Source of the DNA: Paraburkholderia franconis
GTDB lineage: Bacteria > Pseudomonadota > Gammaproteobacteria > Burkholderiales > Burkholderiaceae
Length of the DNA stretch: 64,000 nucleotides
Reading direction: 5' to 3'
Assembly: GCF_009362735.1 (NCBI RefSeq)
Contig: NZ_WHNP01000016.1
Coordinates: 1-64,000, forward strand
The position numbers were made by a program, and so were the translations under genes. A model generated the notes under the pieces. The model did no database searches and was not told the origin of the DNA. It was given only the letters and a program-made list of their open reading frames with translations. Numbering within the stretch: position 1 is the first letter of the stretch; every line of letters begins with the position of its first letter. Of the stretch, positions 35,364 through 43,703 are shown piece after piece.

Positions 35364-35393
35364 ACAATAAAAAGGGCCGCGCAAGCGCGGCCC
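35364..35393 (-). terminator. Terminator of the AAA ATPase gene
   Basis: An 8-bp stem GGGCCGCG / CGCGGCCC with a 4-base loop is followed on the minus strand by TTTTTATTG. It starts about 25 bases past the stop. Confidence 0.9.
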
Positions 35394-35418
35394 GTTCGCA
35401 CAAATGGCGCTGGCGCCA

Positions 35419-36396
35419 TTAGAAACCGATCGGTTTGCGGCGCGAGTTGTAGTCAAGGCGAATGTCGTCGGCGCTGATGTGGTCGCGGCCCGCGATGCGC
35501 GCCGAGCCGAAGCCGTTCAGGATCGCGCGCCGCATTTCGCGCGGCGACGCTTGCGCCAGCGCATCGAGCGCTTCCGCGCCAATTTCCGCCGGAAAGCGCT
35601 GCCCCCAGCCATGCGCCGAGCGGATCTCGTCGTAGATCGACTGCGCGATGCGCCGCGAGCCTTCTCGATCCGGCGGCGGAATCTCGTAGACATTCATCCG
35701 GTTGAGGATAGGCTCGGGAATCGCGCGCTCGTCATTCGCTGTCGCGATCCAGATCACATGGCCGGCGTTGATCGGAATCTCCGCGAACTCGTCGATGAAC
35801 GTCTGCGCGGTGTCGTGTTCGAGCAATGCGTAGAGCGCGCCGAGCGGATCGTATTGCGAATCGCCCGTCGCCTTGTCGATTTCATCGACGGCGATCACGG
35901 GATTTGCGTAGCTGCCGTGCACGAGCGCGTCGAACACCTTGCCCGGCTTCGCGTTCTTCCATTGCGACGACGCGCCTGACAGAATCCAGCCCGCCGTCAG
36001 CGAACTCATCGCGACATAGTGATACGACGTGCCGAGCATCCGCGCGAGCTGCTTCGCGAAGTGCGTCTTGCCGATGCCCGGATCGCCGAGCAACAGAATC
36101 GGCATCAGCTCCAGCCGGTCGTCCGTTTCGAGGCACAGCGCGACCTGCTTGCGGATATCGTCGAGCGGCTCGGTGAAGTTGGGCAGCGCGCCGATCAGAT
36201 CGTCGATGGACGGCATCCGGTTCGGCTTCACGCAAAAACGCAGATTGCCGACCTTCAGCATCTTCTCGTACGTCGAACGCAGTGCGTCGCTGGCGCCTTC
36301 GCTCAGTTCGTTCAGCGCCGTCTCCACCTGATCGAGATCGTAGACCTTGCTGAACGATGCAACCGCGATTTCCTGTTTCACCATTGCCGTTGTCAT
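35419..36396 (-). CDS. AAA+ ATPase (Lon/MoxR-like, no protease domain)
   Basis: 325 residues. Walker A LLGDPGIGKTHFAKQLARML lies near residue 105, Walker B NPVIAVDEIDKATGD near residue 168, sensor 1 VIWIATANDE near residue 215, and an Arg finger region around PILNRMNVYE. The core resembles the ATPase part of Lon, but no Ser-Lys protease domain follows and the N-terminal 80 residues are different (VETALNELSEGASDALRSTY). It is a stand-alone remodelling ATPase of unknown substrate with its own terminator. Confidence 0.82.
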   Translation of the reverse strand: MTTAMVKQEIAVASFSKVYDLDQVETALNELSEGASDALRSTYEKMLKVGNLRFCVKPNRMPSIDDLIGALPNFTEPLDDIRKQVALCLETDDRLELMPILLLGDPGIGKTHFAKQLARMLGTSYHYVAMSSLTAGWILSGASSQWKNAKPGKVFDALVHGSYANPVIAVDEIDKATGDSQYDPLGALYALLEHDTAQTFIDEFAEIPINAGHVIWIATANDERAIPEPILNRMNVYEIPPPDREGSRRIAQSIYDEIRSAHGWGQRFPAEIGAEALDALAQASPREMRRAILNGFGSARIAGRDHISADDIRLDYNSRRKPIGF

Positions 36397-36723
36397 CGCT
36401 TCACCCCGTTGTGCCGGACTTGCAGCCGCAGCGTCCCGGACGCCGCTCCGATTTCAGTGTATCGACGCCGAAATCCCATGCAAGCCAGCAGCCGCGCAGG
36501 TGTGCTGCTAACGACAGCAGCGGGCGAGGCGCTTGCTTGAATCGCGGTGTGCGCGCCCTTATCTGCAATGCACTGTTACCGCCTGACGCTGAACCTTGGT
36601 TCCGGATCGGATGTCAGAAAACCGTTATCCCGATAAAGCGTAAGATGGTCGGCGGTCGCAAGAAAGAACGCGCGGACACCGCACGCTTTGGCGAAACGCA
36701 GCGATTCCGGAGACTCACTTTTC
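36397..36723. other. Intergenic region, divergent promoters
   Basis: No gene is supported. It separates the minus-strand ATPase from the plus-strand exported protein. A small GAACC-TT-GGTTC inverted repeat (about 36591-36602) is the only structure noticed. Confidence 0.4.
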
Positions 36724-37230
36724 ATGTTGAAAACCAGCTTCGCCGCCGTCCTGCTCGGCACCTCGCTGATCGCACAGGCCCCGTTGGCTCAGGCGCAACA
36801 GCGCCCCGCGGCGCCCGTCATCAAATGGGAATTGCAGGTGATGCGCGACGGCCAGCAGATCGATACGTTCGATGGCACGACGACGGTCGGCCAGGCGCGC
36901 ACCGACACGCATCATCACGTGGTGCAGAACAATGTCGGCTGCAAGAACGTCCCGGCGGGCAGCATCGATCTCGCGCGCACGCTGACCGTCTCGCCGACAC
37001 AGGTGGATACGAGCGGCGTCACGTTCTCGATCGACGCGCAGGAAACGCTCGAAGAGCCGGGCATGCGCACCACGGACACCGGCTGCAAACTGCCGCCACA
37101 GCCGCGCCAGGTGAGCGCGAATCATCCGGCGCTGAAGGTGCCGCCGGGCGACTGGACCACATGGACGATCGTCGACAAGGACCCGAATCTCGTCTATCGG
37201 TTGCGTGCAAGCGTCGCAAACAATCCGTGA
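36724..37230 (+). CDS. Hypothetical exported protein
   Basis: 168 residues, no family recognised. A signal peptide (MLKTSFAAVLLGTSLIAQAP, cleavage near AQAQ, residue 25) predicts a periplasmic location. The mature part is all-beta in appearance (WELQVMRDGQQIDTFDGTTT) and has two Cys (NNVGCKNV and TGCKLPP) that could form a disulfide. The start at 36724 has GGAGA upstream and fits the signal peptide. A EEP-family nuclease gene follows after 28 bases and may be co-transcribed. Confidence 0.75.
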   Translation: MLKTSFAAVLLGTSLIAQAPLAQAQQRPAAPVIKWELQVMRDGQQIDTFDGTTTVGQARTDTHHHVVQNNVGCKNVPAGSIDLARTLTVSPTQVDTSGVTFSIDAQETLEEPGMRTTDTGCKLPPQPRQVSANHPALKVPPGDWTTWTIVDKDPNLVYRLRASVANNP

Positions 37231-37258
37231 ACTCAACGAACGACGTGGATAACGCGGC

Positions 37259-38056
37259 ATGCGAAACCCCGAAGAACTGATACGCGAAAACATCGATCCG
37301 AAAGAGTTCATTGCCGTGAGCTGGAACTTGCACAAGGGTCGCTCGCCGCTCGGCTTCCAGGCGTGGGAGGCGATGCAGCGCTGGGTGCAGTCCGTTCATG
37401 CCGATGCGTATTTCCTGCAGGAAGCGATGGCTCGCCGGATGCCCGCGCCCGTGCTGGCCAGTGCGTTCGGCGCGCGCATGAGCGACTTCGACAACGACGT
37501 ATGGCATTGCCAGGCAACCGAAATCGCCGAGTCACTGGATTTGCAGATCGCGCTCGGACCGAATGTGTTCAAGCCGTCGTGGCGGCATGGCAATGCGATC
37601 CTGTCGCCGCATCCCCTCGATCTCGGCGGACGCTGGGACATTTCAGCGCACCGTTTCGAGCGGCGCGGGCTGCTCGTCGCGCGCGCGACGTTCGGCGGCC
37701 ATTCGGTGACGCTGCTGTGCGCGCACCTCGCGCTCACGCGCCAGGCCCGGCTGCGTCAGATGCACTGGATCGCACACTGGATCTCGAAGGAAGCGCCGGA
37801 AGGTCCGCTCGTGCTCGCGGGCGACTTCAACGACTGGCGCAATGATTCGGTGCCGCTCTTTCGCGAACACGGCCTCATAGAAGTGGCGACGCTGCTCGGC
37901 GAGCCGGGCCGCACGTTCCCCGCGTTCTCGCCTGCGCTCGCGCTCGACAAGATGTTCGTGCGCGGAATGAAGCCTATCGAGTGGATCCAGCCGGCGCAGG
38001 AAACCGCATGGCTGTCGGATCACCTGCCGTATATGGCGCGGCTGCGCGTCGAATAA
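37259..38056 (+). CDS. Endonuclease/exonuclease/phosphatase (EEP) family hydrolase
   Basis: 265 residues with the DNase I-like fold motifs: VSWNLHKGR (Asn), DAYFLQEA (metal-binding Glu), LLCAHLALT (His), LAGDFNDWRND (Asp, Asn) and the terminal SDHLPYMARL (Asp-His). Members cleave nucleic acids, phosphoinositides or sphingomyelin. There is no signal peptide, so a cytoplasmic role is likely. Similar short proteins are often found beside cardiolipin synthase genes in proteobacteria, but none is here. Confidence 0.88.
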   Translation: MRNPEELIRENIDPKEFIAVSWNLHKGRSPLGFQAWEAMQRWVQSVHADAYFLQEAMARRMPAPVLASAFGARMSDFDNDVWHCQATEIAESLDLQIALGPNVFKPSWRHGNAILSPHPLDLGGRWDISAHRFERRGLLVARATFGGHSVTLLCAHLALTRQARLRQMHWIAHWISKEAPEGPLVLAGDFNDWRNDSVPLFREHGLIEVATLLGEPGRTFPAFSPALALDKMFVRGMKPIEWIQPAQETAWLSDHLPYMARLRVE

Positions 38057-38084
38057 ACGCGGACTTGTGACGCGGACTTCGCAG

Positions 38085-39071
38085 TCAGTCGCGCCGCGGC
38101 GTCCAGACGAGTCGCGCCCTGATCGTTTCGCCGGGCTTTAGCACCCGGTAGCCTGCGCGCTCGCGCATCTGCATGTCTTTCGCGTTGAAGCAGTCGGTCG
38201 TATTCGTGACGGGCTCGACGCACAGCTGCGCCTCGTTCGCTGGCGCAAATACCACCAGATGATCGAACGGCGCTTCGGCCGTCAGCGTCAATTGACGACG
38301 CTCGTCCCGCCACGCAACCGTCGCTTCGCGCGTCCAGCCGCTGAAGTTGTTGTCGAGATCGAACGCATCGACGCTCATGCCGTGCTTCAGCGCGTCGACG
38401 GCGGGATGCGGCCCGAGGTGAGCCGGCAGCACGTCTTCGTCGGTGTGCCACATCCGCTCGACGTTCGCGGTGATCGTCGTATTCGCCGTGCGCGGGTAAT
38501 ACGGATGATGTCCCATGCCGAACGGCATCGGACCGCCCGACAGATTCTGCGCGGCAAGCGTGATGCGCAATGCGTCGCCCAGCAACTCGATGCGCTGGCT
38601 CGCGCGATAGCGGAACGGCCAGTCGCCGCGCACAGCGGTATTGGGCACATGCTCGAAATGCAGTTCGACGGACGCGGCCGTGCGCGCGCCGACACGCCAC
38701 GGCCTCTTCCACGCGTGGCCGTGCAGCGCGTGCGCGAACGCGTCGTCGTCCGAGGCCAGATCGATCGTGAGTCCGGCGAACTCGAAGCGAGCGTCGCGGA
38801 TGCGGTTGCAGTACGGAAAGAGCGGGAAGCTCGCCATTCGCAGCGGATCGCATTCGACGATTGCGGCGCGCGTCGCGGGCCGCAGCCAGTGCAGCACGCG
38901 TTGCGACGTCCGTTCACGCACCGTTTCGTAATACGCGGCTATCGACCCACCGACGTGCGGCGCAACCACGAGCGTCGTATCGCCGCTCGTCAGCACGACG
39001 AGCGAAGGATCGTCGATGCGCAGATCGGTGGCCGCGTCGGCCGCAGGCGGTTTGGAGAAGGCTTCGCGCAT
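38085..39071 (-). CDS. Aldose 1-epimerase (galactose mutarotase-like)
   Basis: 328 residues. FPLFPYCNRIRDARFEFAGL, HALHGHAWKRPWRV and PFGMGHHPYY supply the conserved Arg and His residues of the galactose mutarotase fold, and VEPVTNTTDCFN carries the expected catalytic Glu region. It interconverts alpha and beta anomers of a hexose or pentose. The start at 39071 is chosen by homologue length; the frame is open further upstream. It is divergent from the LacI regulator, and the palindrome ATTATTAGTAATAAT lies between them, so it is probably part of the same sugar regulon as the ytf genes. Confidence 0.9.
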   Translation of the reverse strand: MREAFSKPPAADAATDLRIDDPSLVVLTSGDTTLVVAPHVGGSIAAYYETVRERTSQRVLHWLRPATRAAIVECDPLRMASFPLFPYCNRIRDARFEFAGLTIDLASDDDAFAHALHGHAWKRPWRVGARTAASVELHFEHVPNTAVRGDWPFRYRASQRIELLGDALRITLAAQNLSGGPMPFGMGHHPYYPRTANTTITANVERMWHTDEDVLPAHLGPHPAVDALKHGMSVDAFDLDNNFSGWTREATVAWRDERRQLTLTAEAPFDHLVVFAPANEAQLCVEPVTNTTDCFNAKDMQMRERAGYRVLKPGETIRARLVWTPRRD

Positions 39072-39173
39072 GATCGTTTGAGTTGGCGTGGACGGTGCGG
39101 CGCAAGGCGGCGTCCCATCGTGCCGAAGCGGCTCGCGCGACCGAGAATCGCACGCCGAAGCTTTTCGGTCAAT

Positions 39174-39188
39174 ATTATTAGTAATAAT
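39174..39188. promoter_or_regulatory. Palindromic operator candidate O1 for the LacI-family regulator
   Basis: ATTATTA-G-TAATAAT is a perfect 15-bp palindrome with a single central base, midway between the divergent galM and lacI genes. It is strikingly AT-rich against the surroundings. Confidence 0.7.
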
Positions 39189-39263
39189 TTTGCTGAAAAA
39201 CAGCTGTTCACACCGTGGGCAAACGCCAAATAAAGCGGGGTTTGCGCGTGTTGTCCGGCGCAT

Positions 39264-39278
39264 ATTATTAGTGTTACC
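39264..39278. promoter_or_regulatory. Operator half-site candidate O2
   Basis: ATTATTAGTGTTACC repeats the left arm and centre of O1, 60 bases upstream of the lacI start. The right arm is degenerate. Confidence 0.5.
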
Positions 39279-39338
39279 GTCAGAGCGACGATGCCTGCGG
39301 CATCCCCCGTCTACAAGCCGCGTTGTGCGGCCGGATCA

Positions 39339-40421
39339 ATGAAAAAATCGACCCAGCGCCGCCCGACGATGACCGATATCGCCAAGCTCACCGGCGTATC
39401 GCAATCGACTGTTTCCCTCGTCCTCAACAACGCGACCAGCGCGAAGTTTTCCGAAGCGACGCGCGACAAGGTGCTGAAGACGGCGCATGAACTCGGCTAC
39501 CGGCTTGCACCGCGCGAACCGCTGCCGCGGTCTTCCGACGAACGCAATCTGATCATCTATCTCGCCGACGAAATCTCGACGAGCCCGCACCCGGTCGTGA
39601 ACATCGACGGCGCGCGCGATGCCGCGTACGCGAGCGGCAAGCTGCTCGCCGTCTACTCGACGCACGGCAACGCAGACATCGAGCAACAGGTGCTCGACGC
39701 TGTGCTCGCGAGCCCGACCGTGTTCGGCGTGATCTACGCAACCGTCTACACGCGCAAGGTGACGCTGCCCGCCGCGCTCTCGCGCGTGCCGACCGTGCTG
39801 CTGAACTGCTACACGAGCGAGGGCGGCCAGTCGTCGATCGTGCCCGCCGAAGTCGCGGGCGGCCACGTCGCGACGGAATACCTGCTGCGCGCGGGCCACA
39901 GGCGGATCGGCTACATCAACGGCGAGCACTGGCAGGACGCCGCGAAAGACCGCCTGAAGGGCTATCGCACCGCGCTTGCCACCGCCGATCTGCCGTTCGC
40001 GCCGGAGATGGTGCGCGACGGCGACTGGAGCTCGGGCACGGGCTTCGAGCACACGCTTTCGCTGATGCGCGAGCCGCATCCGCCTACGGCGATCTTCTGC
40101 GCGAACGACCTGATGGCGCTCGGCGCGATCGAGGCGCTGAAGCAGCTCGGCTATCGCGTCCCTGACGACGTCTCCGTGCTCGGCTACGACGATCAGGAGA
40201 TCGCGCGCCACACGCATCCGGCGCTTTCGACCGTCGTACTGCCGAACTACGAGCTGGGCCGCTGGGCCGTCGAAACGCTGCTTCAGGAAGTGCAGAACCA
40301 GGCGGCGGGCGCGCCCGTCCGTCATCGGATGGTGAAGCTCGACGGTCCGTTGATCGAGCGCGGATCGGTCAGGGTAATTACCGAGGCAAAAGCGCCGGCA
40401 ATTAATATTATTAGTGATTGA
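39339..40421 (+). CDS. LacI-family transcriptional regulator of the sugar importer
   Basis: 360 residues. The N-terminal helix-turn-helix MTDIAKLTGVSQSTVSLVLN with the hinge helix is followed by a periplasmic-binding-protein-like sensor domain (HRRIGYINGEHWQDAAKDRL, PTAIFCANDLMALGAIEALK). ATG 39339 puts the DNA-binding domain about ten residues in, as is usual. It is divergent from galM and 115 bases upstream of ytfQ. Operator-like ATTATTAGT sites occur on both sides, one overlapping its own stop codon, so it probably represses galM, itself and the ytf operon until a sugar binds. Confidence 0.93.
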   Translation: MKKSTQRRPTMTDIAKLTGVSQSTVSLVLNNATSAKFSEATRDKVLKTAHELGYRLAPREPLPRSSDERNLIIYLADEISTSPHPVVNIDGARDAAYASGKLLAVYSTHGNADIEQQVLDAVLASPTVFGVIYATVYTRKVTLPAALSRVPTVLLNCYTSEGGQSSIVPAEVAGGHVATEYLLRAGHRRIGYINGEHWQDAAKDRLKGYRTALATADLPFAPEMVRDGDWSSGTGFEHTLSLMREPHPPTAIFCANDLMALGAIEALKQLGYRVPDDVSVLGYDDQEIARHTHPALSTVVLPNYELGRWAVETLLQEVQNQAAGAPVRHRMVKLDGPLIERGSVRVITEAKAPAINIISD

Positions 40422-40432
40422 CCAATAATAAT
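40407..40432. promoter_or_regulatory. Operator candidate O3 at the lacI/ytfQ junction
   Basis: ATTATTAGTGATTGA (with the lacI stop TGA inside) is followed by the inverted arm AATAATAAT at 40424-40432. It reuses the arms of O1 and lies about 105 bases upstream of the binding-protein gene. Confidence 0.6.
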
Positions 40433-40535
40433 TCGCGATGAAATAATCGGCGCGACCGGTCACCTCATCACCGGAGTGCCGGCGGCAGTTGAAGCAAAAA
40501 AGCACAACACATCCAACTGGTACCTGGAGGAAGAC

Positions 40536-41540
40536 ATGGCGTCGCACAATCGGGATTCGCGCCGGCAACGGCTTCGGCCGCTCGCCGCATCGCTCGTGGC
40601 AGTCGCGCTGGGTTTCGGCGTCGCGTCGGCACAGGCCGACGACCTGCCGAAGCTCGTCACCAAAACGCCGCTGAAAGTCGGCTTCGCGCAGACGGAGAGC
40701 AACAATCCGTGGCGTCTCGCCGAAACGAAAAGCTTCAAGGAGATCGCCGCGAAGTGCGGCTGGCAGCTCGTGATGACCGACGCGAACGGGTCGAACTCGA
40801 AGCAGGTCTCCGACATTCAGAGCATGATCGCGCAGCACGTCGATCTGCTCGTGTTCCCGCCGCGCGAAGAGAAGCCGCTCGCGCCCGTCGTGCTGCAGGC
40901 GAAAAAGGCGGGCATTCCCGTGATTCTCGTCGACCGCAACGTCGATCAGTCGGTCGCGAAGGCGGGCCGCGACTACATCACGTTCATCGGCTCGGACTTC
41001 ATCGACCAGGGCCACCGCGCCGCCGACTGGCTTATCAAGGCGACGGGGGGCAAGGCAAAGATCATCGAGCTCGAAGGCACGACGGGCGCTTCCGCCGCGA
41101 ACGACCGCAAGAAGGGCTTCGACGAAGTGATCGCGAAGCAGTCGGGCATGTCGATCATCGCGTCGCAAAGCGGCGACTTCGCGCGCGACAAAGGGCGTCA
41201 GGTGATGGAAACGCTGTTGCAGGCGCACCCGGACGTGACGGCCGTCTACGCGCACAACGACGAAATGGCGCTTGGCGCGATCGCCGCGATCAAGGCGGCC
41301 GGCAAGCAGCCGGGCAAGGACATCCAGATCGTGACCATCGACGGCACGAAGGGCGGCCTCGACGCGATTGCCGCCGGCGAACTCGGCGCGAGCGTGCAGT
41401 CGAGCCCGTTCTTCGGCCCGCTCGCGTGCGACGTCGCGCAGCGCTTTGCGAAGGGCGAAAAGATTCCGACGTGGGTCAAGGTGTCGGACCGCTTCTACGA
41501 CAAGGGCAACGTTCAGGAAAGCATGCAGTACGGTTACTGA
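40536..41540 (+). CDS. ytfQ: Galactofuranose/sugar ABC transporter substrate-binding protein (YtfQ-like)
   Basis: 334 residues with a signal peptide (cleavage near residue 35, ASAQADD). The mature protein parallels E. coli YtfQ closely: KVGFAQTESNNPWRLAETKS, ELEGTTGASAANDRKKGFDE, SQSGDFARDKGRQVMETLL and VYAHNDEMALGAIAAIKAAG, ending in QYGY. YtfQ binds galactofuranose and galactopyranose in the periplasm. The start at 40536 is set by CTGGAGGAAG 5-9 bases upstream. It heads the ytfQRT-yjfF operon and is separated from ytfR by a 534-bp spacer with tandem hairpins. Confidence 0.92.
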   Translation: MASHNRDSRRQRLRPLAASLVAVALGFGVASAQADDLPKLVTKTPLKVGFAQTESNNPWRLAETKSFKEIAAKCGWQLVMTDANGSNSKQVSDIQSMIAQHVDLLVFPPREEKPLAPVVLQAKKAGIPVILVDRNVDQSVAKAGRDYITFIGSDFIDQGHRAADWLIKATGGKAKIIELEGTTGASAANDRKKGFDEVIAKQSGMSIIASQSGDFARDKGRQVMETLLQAHPDVTAVYAHNDEMALGAIAAIKAAGKQPGKDIQIVTIDGTKGGLDAIAAGELGASVQSSPFFGPLACDVAQRFAKGEKIPTWVKVSDRFYDKGNVQESMQYGY

Positions 41541-41850
41541 GCGGGTTTAATGAGCGGCTGCCGCTTATTGAGCAGTGACCCGGCCGCGCGCGCCTCGATT
41601 CACGCAGCAAGGCGCGCAGCGAGCCGGACAGGCAGGGCCTCATCGAGGCGCACGCGCGCCCCGCTGACGGGAAGGGTTCGAAGCGACGTGTCCGTTGCGC
41701 GCGTTTTCGCGGTCGACGGGCCGTCGCTTCGCTTTGTCGGGCGGTACCATGGACGTCGCGGCCCGACGAGCGGCCGTTCAACGTTGCGCGGCGCTGTGCG
41801 TGACCACTACGGTGAGGCCCGCGCAGCGCAGGCATCGGTCGAAACGCCGG
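41541..41850. other. Spacer between ytfQ and the tandem repeats
   Basis: No gene is supported in these 310 bases. Frames through it are Arg/Ser-rich and without recognisable motifs. Confidence 0.4.
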
Positions 41851-42058
41851 CTCTGGTCGACTGCTGGGCATGGGACAGGAGTACGGCGCTAGAGTGCCAA
41901 CTCTGGTCGACCGCCTTCCATGGGACGGGAGCAAGCGCTAAAGCGCCGACTCCAGTCGATCGCTCTGCATGGGACGGGAGTAGACGCCAAAGCGCCAACT
42001 CTGGTCGACCGCTCTGCATGGGACGGGAGCAAGCGCTAAAGCGCTAACTCCCGTCGAC
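41851..42058. repeat. Four tandem 49-bp repeats, each able to form a hairpin
   Basis: Units begin at 41851, 41901, 41950 and 41999 (50, 49, 49 and 49 bp) with a partial fifth at 42048. Each contains a GGTCGACC-like palindrome, CATGGGACGGGAG and AAGCGCTAAAGCGC. Within and across units GACGGGAG can pair with the next ACTCCCGTC-like start; the best hairpin is GACGGGAG (42022-42029) with CTCCCGTC (42048-42055) enclosing AGCGC-TAAA-GCGCT. It lies inside the ytf operon, immediately before the ytfR ribosome site. Confidence 0.9.
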
Positions 42059-42074
42059 ACATAAGGAGACGTAT

Positions 42075-43703
42075 GTGACGCAAGCCGACGCGCATTCCGA
42101 CACTCCGCAATCTTCCGACCGCGCGCCCCTGCTCGACATGCAGGGCATCGACATTTCGTTCGGCGGCGTGCCGGCGTTGCGCGGCGCGAATCTCACCGTC
42201 GCGGCCGGCGAAGTGCATGCGCTGATCGGCCAGAACGGCGCGGGCAAATCGACGATGATCAAGATCCTCACGGGCGCTTATCGGCGCTCGGGCGGCAGCG
42301 TGCGCTTCGAGGGCCACGAGATCGACTTCCGCACGCCAAAGGAAGCGCGCGAAGCGGGCATCAGCACGATCTATCAGGAGATCAACCTGGTGCCGTTCCG
42401 CTCGGTTGCCGAAAACATCTTTCTCGGACGCGAGCCGCGCCGCTTCGGTCTGATCGACTGGCGCGAAGTGCAGCGGCGCGCGTCCGCGCTGCTCGAATCG
42501 TTCGGCTTGCAGATCGACGTGAGAAAGCCCGCGCGCAGCTATTCGACGGCGATTCAGCAGATGGTTGCGCTCGCGCGCGCCGTTTCGTCGGACGCGAAGA
42601 TGGTCATCATGGACGAGTCGACTTCGTCGCTCGACGAACGAGAAGTCGGGTTGTTGTTCAGCGTCGTGCGCAAGCTGCGCGACGACGGACGCGCGGTGAT
42701 CTTCGTGTCGCATCGTCTCGACGAACTGTATGCGCTGTGCGACCGCGTAACGGTGATGCGCGACGGCCAAACAGTCGCGCAAAGCGCAATGAAGGACATC
42801 GACAAGCGTCAGCTCGTCACGACGATGCTCGGCCGCACGCTCGCCGCCGTCGTGCAGGACGACAGCGCCACGCGCGAAGCGAATCTCGCGCGTCGCGGCG
42901 ACAAGGCGATTTCCGCGCGCCATCTCGCCGCGCATCCGAAAGTGAGCGACGTGTCGCTCGACGTGCACGCGGGCGAAGCCGTCGGTCTCGCCGGCCTGCT
43001 CGGCTCCGGCCGCACGGAGACGATGCGCCTGCTGTTCGGCGCGGACCCGGCGGAGCGCGGCGCATTGTCGATCAACGGCCAGACAGTCGCGCTGAAGTCT
43101 CCGCAGGACGCGATCGCGCGCGGTCTCGCGTATCTCACGGAAGACCGCAAGGCGGAAGGCATCGTGCCGGACCTGTCGGTGCGCGACAACCTCACGCTCG
43201 TCTGTTTGCGCACGCTGTCGAAGCACGGCGTCGTCGATGTGAAGAAGCAGCAGGCGATCGTCGAGCGCTTCATCGCGTCGTTCGGCATCAAGCTGCGCTC
43301 GCCCGATCAGCCGATCCGCGAGCTGTCGGGCGGCAACCAGCAGAAAGTGCTGCTCGCGCGCTGGCTCGCCGCGCGGCCGTCGCTTCTGTTGCTCGACGAA
43401 CCGACGCGCGGCATCGACGTCGGCGCGAAGGCCGATGTTGCGAAGATCGTGCGCGAGCTGCGCGACGGAGGCATGGCGGTGCTGCTGTCCGCGTCCGAAC
43501 TCGAAGAACTGACGGCCGTCGCCGATCGCGCCGTCGTGATCCGCGACGGACGCACAGTCGCCGAACTCGACGGCGCGCACATGAGCGAATCCGCAATCAT
43601 GGATGCGATTGCCTGGGGCAGCGCGGGCACGTCGCAACTGGTCGAAGCGGCGCAGTCCGCGCATATCGGCGATGCACCGGAGGGCGACCGCCATGGCTCA
43701 TGA
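42075..43703 (+). CDS. ytfR: Sugar ABC transporter ATP-binding protein (YtfR-like, two ATPase domains)
   Basis: 542 residues, GTG start with AAGGAG 6 bases upstream. The first ATPase domain has Walker A GQNGAGKSTMIK near residue 53 and Walker B KMVIMDESTSSLDE; the second has a degenerate Walker A (GLLGSGRTETM) and the signature LSGGNQQKVLLARWL followed by LLLLDEPTRGIDVG. This two-domain layout is standard for carbohydrate uptake family 2. It energises the YtfT/YjfF permease. It overlaps ytfT by 11 bases. Confidence 0.95.
   Translation: MTQADAHSDTPQSSDRAPLLDMQGIDISFGGVPALRGANLTVAAGEVHALIGQNGAGKSTMIKILTGAYRRSGGSVRFEGHEIDFRTPKEAREAGISTIYQEINLVPFRSVAENIFLGREPRRFGLIDWREVQRRASALLESFGLQIDVRKPARSYSTAIQQMVALARAVSSDAKMVIMDESTSSLDEREVGLLFSVVRKLRDDGRAVIFVSHRLDELYALCDRVTVMRDGQTVAQSAMKDIDKRQLVTTMLGRTLAAVVQDDSATREANLARRGDKAISARHLAAHPKVSDVSLDVHAGEAVGLAGLLGSGRTETMRLLFGADPAERGALSINGQTVALKSPQDAIARGLAYLTEDRKAEGIVPDLSVRDNLTLVCLRTLSKHGVVDVKKQQAIVERFIASFGIKLRSPDQPIRELSGGNQQKVLLARWLAARPSLLLLDEPTRGIDVGAKADVAKIVRELRDGGMAVLLSASELEELTAVADRAVVIRDGRTVAELDGAHMSESAIMDAIAWGSAGTSQLVEAAQSAHIGDAPEGDRHGS

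Noticed and set aside
35419..36396. Lon protease
   Set aside because: The ATPase part resembles Lon, but the protein ends after the AAA domain with no Ser-Lys protease domain.
39336..41255. 639-codon minus-strand frame opposite lacI and ytfQ
   Set aside because: Both plus-strand genes carry strong family motifs; the antisense frame has none.
41550..42047. 165-codon plus-strand frame through the tandem repeats
   Set aside because: Composition is Arg/Ser/Ala-rich, the 49-bp repeat length is not a multiple of three so units change frame, and no homology is recognised.
41851..42058. CRISPR array
   Set aside because: The repeats are directly adjacent without unique spacers and no cas genes are nearby; they are a simple tandem hairpin array.
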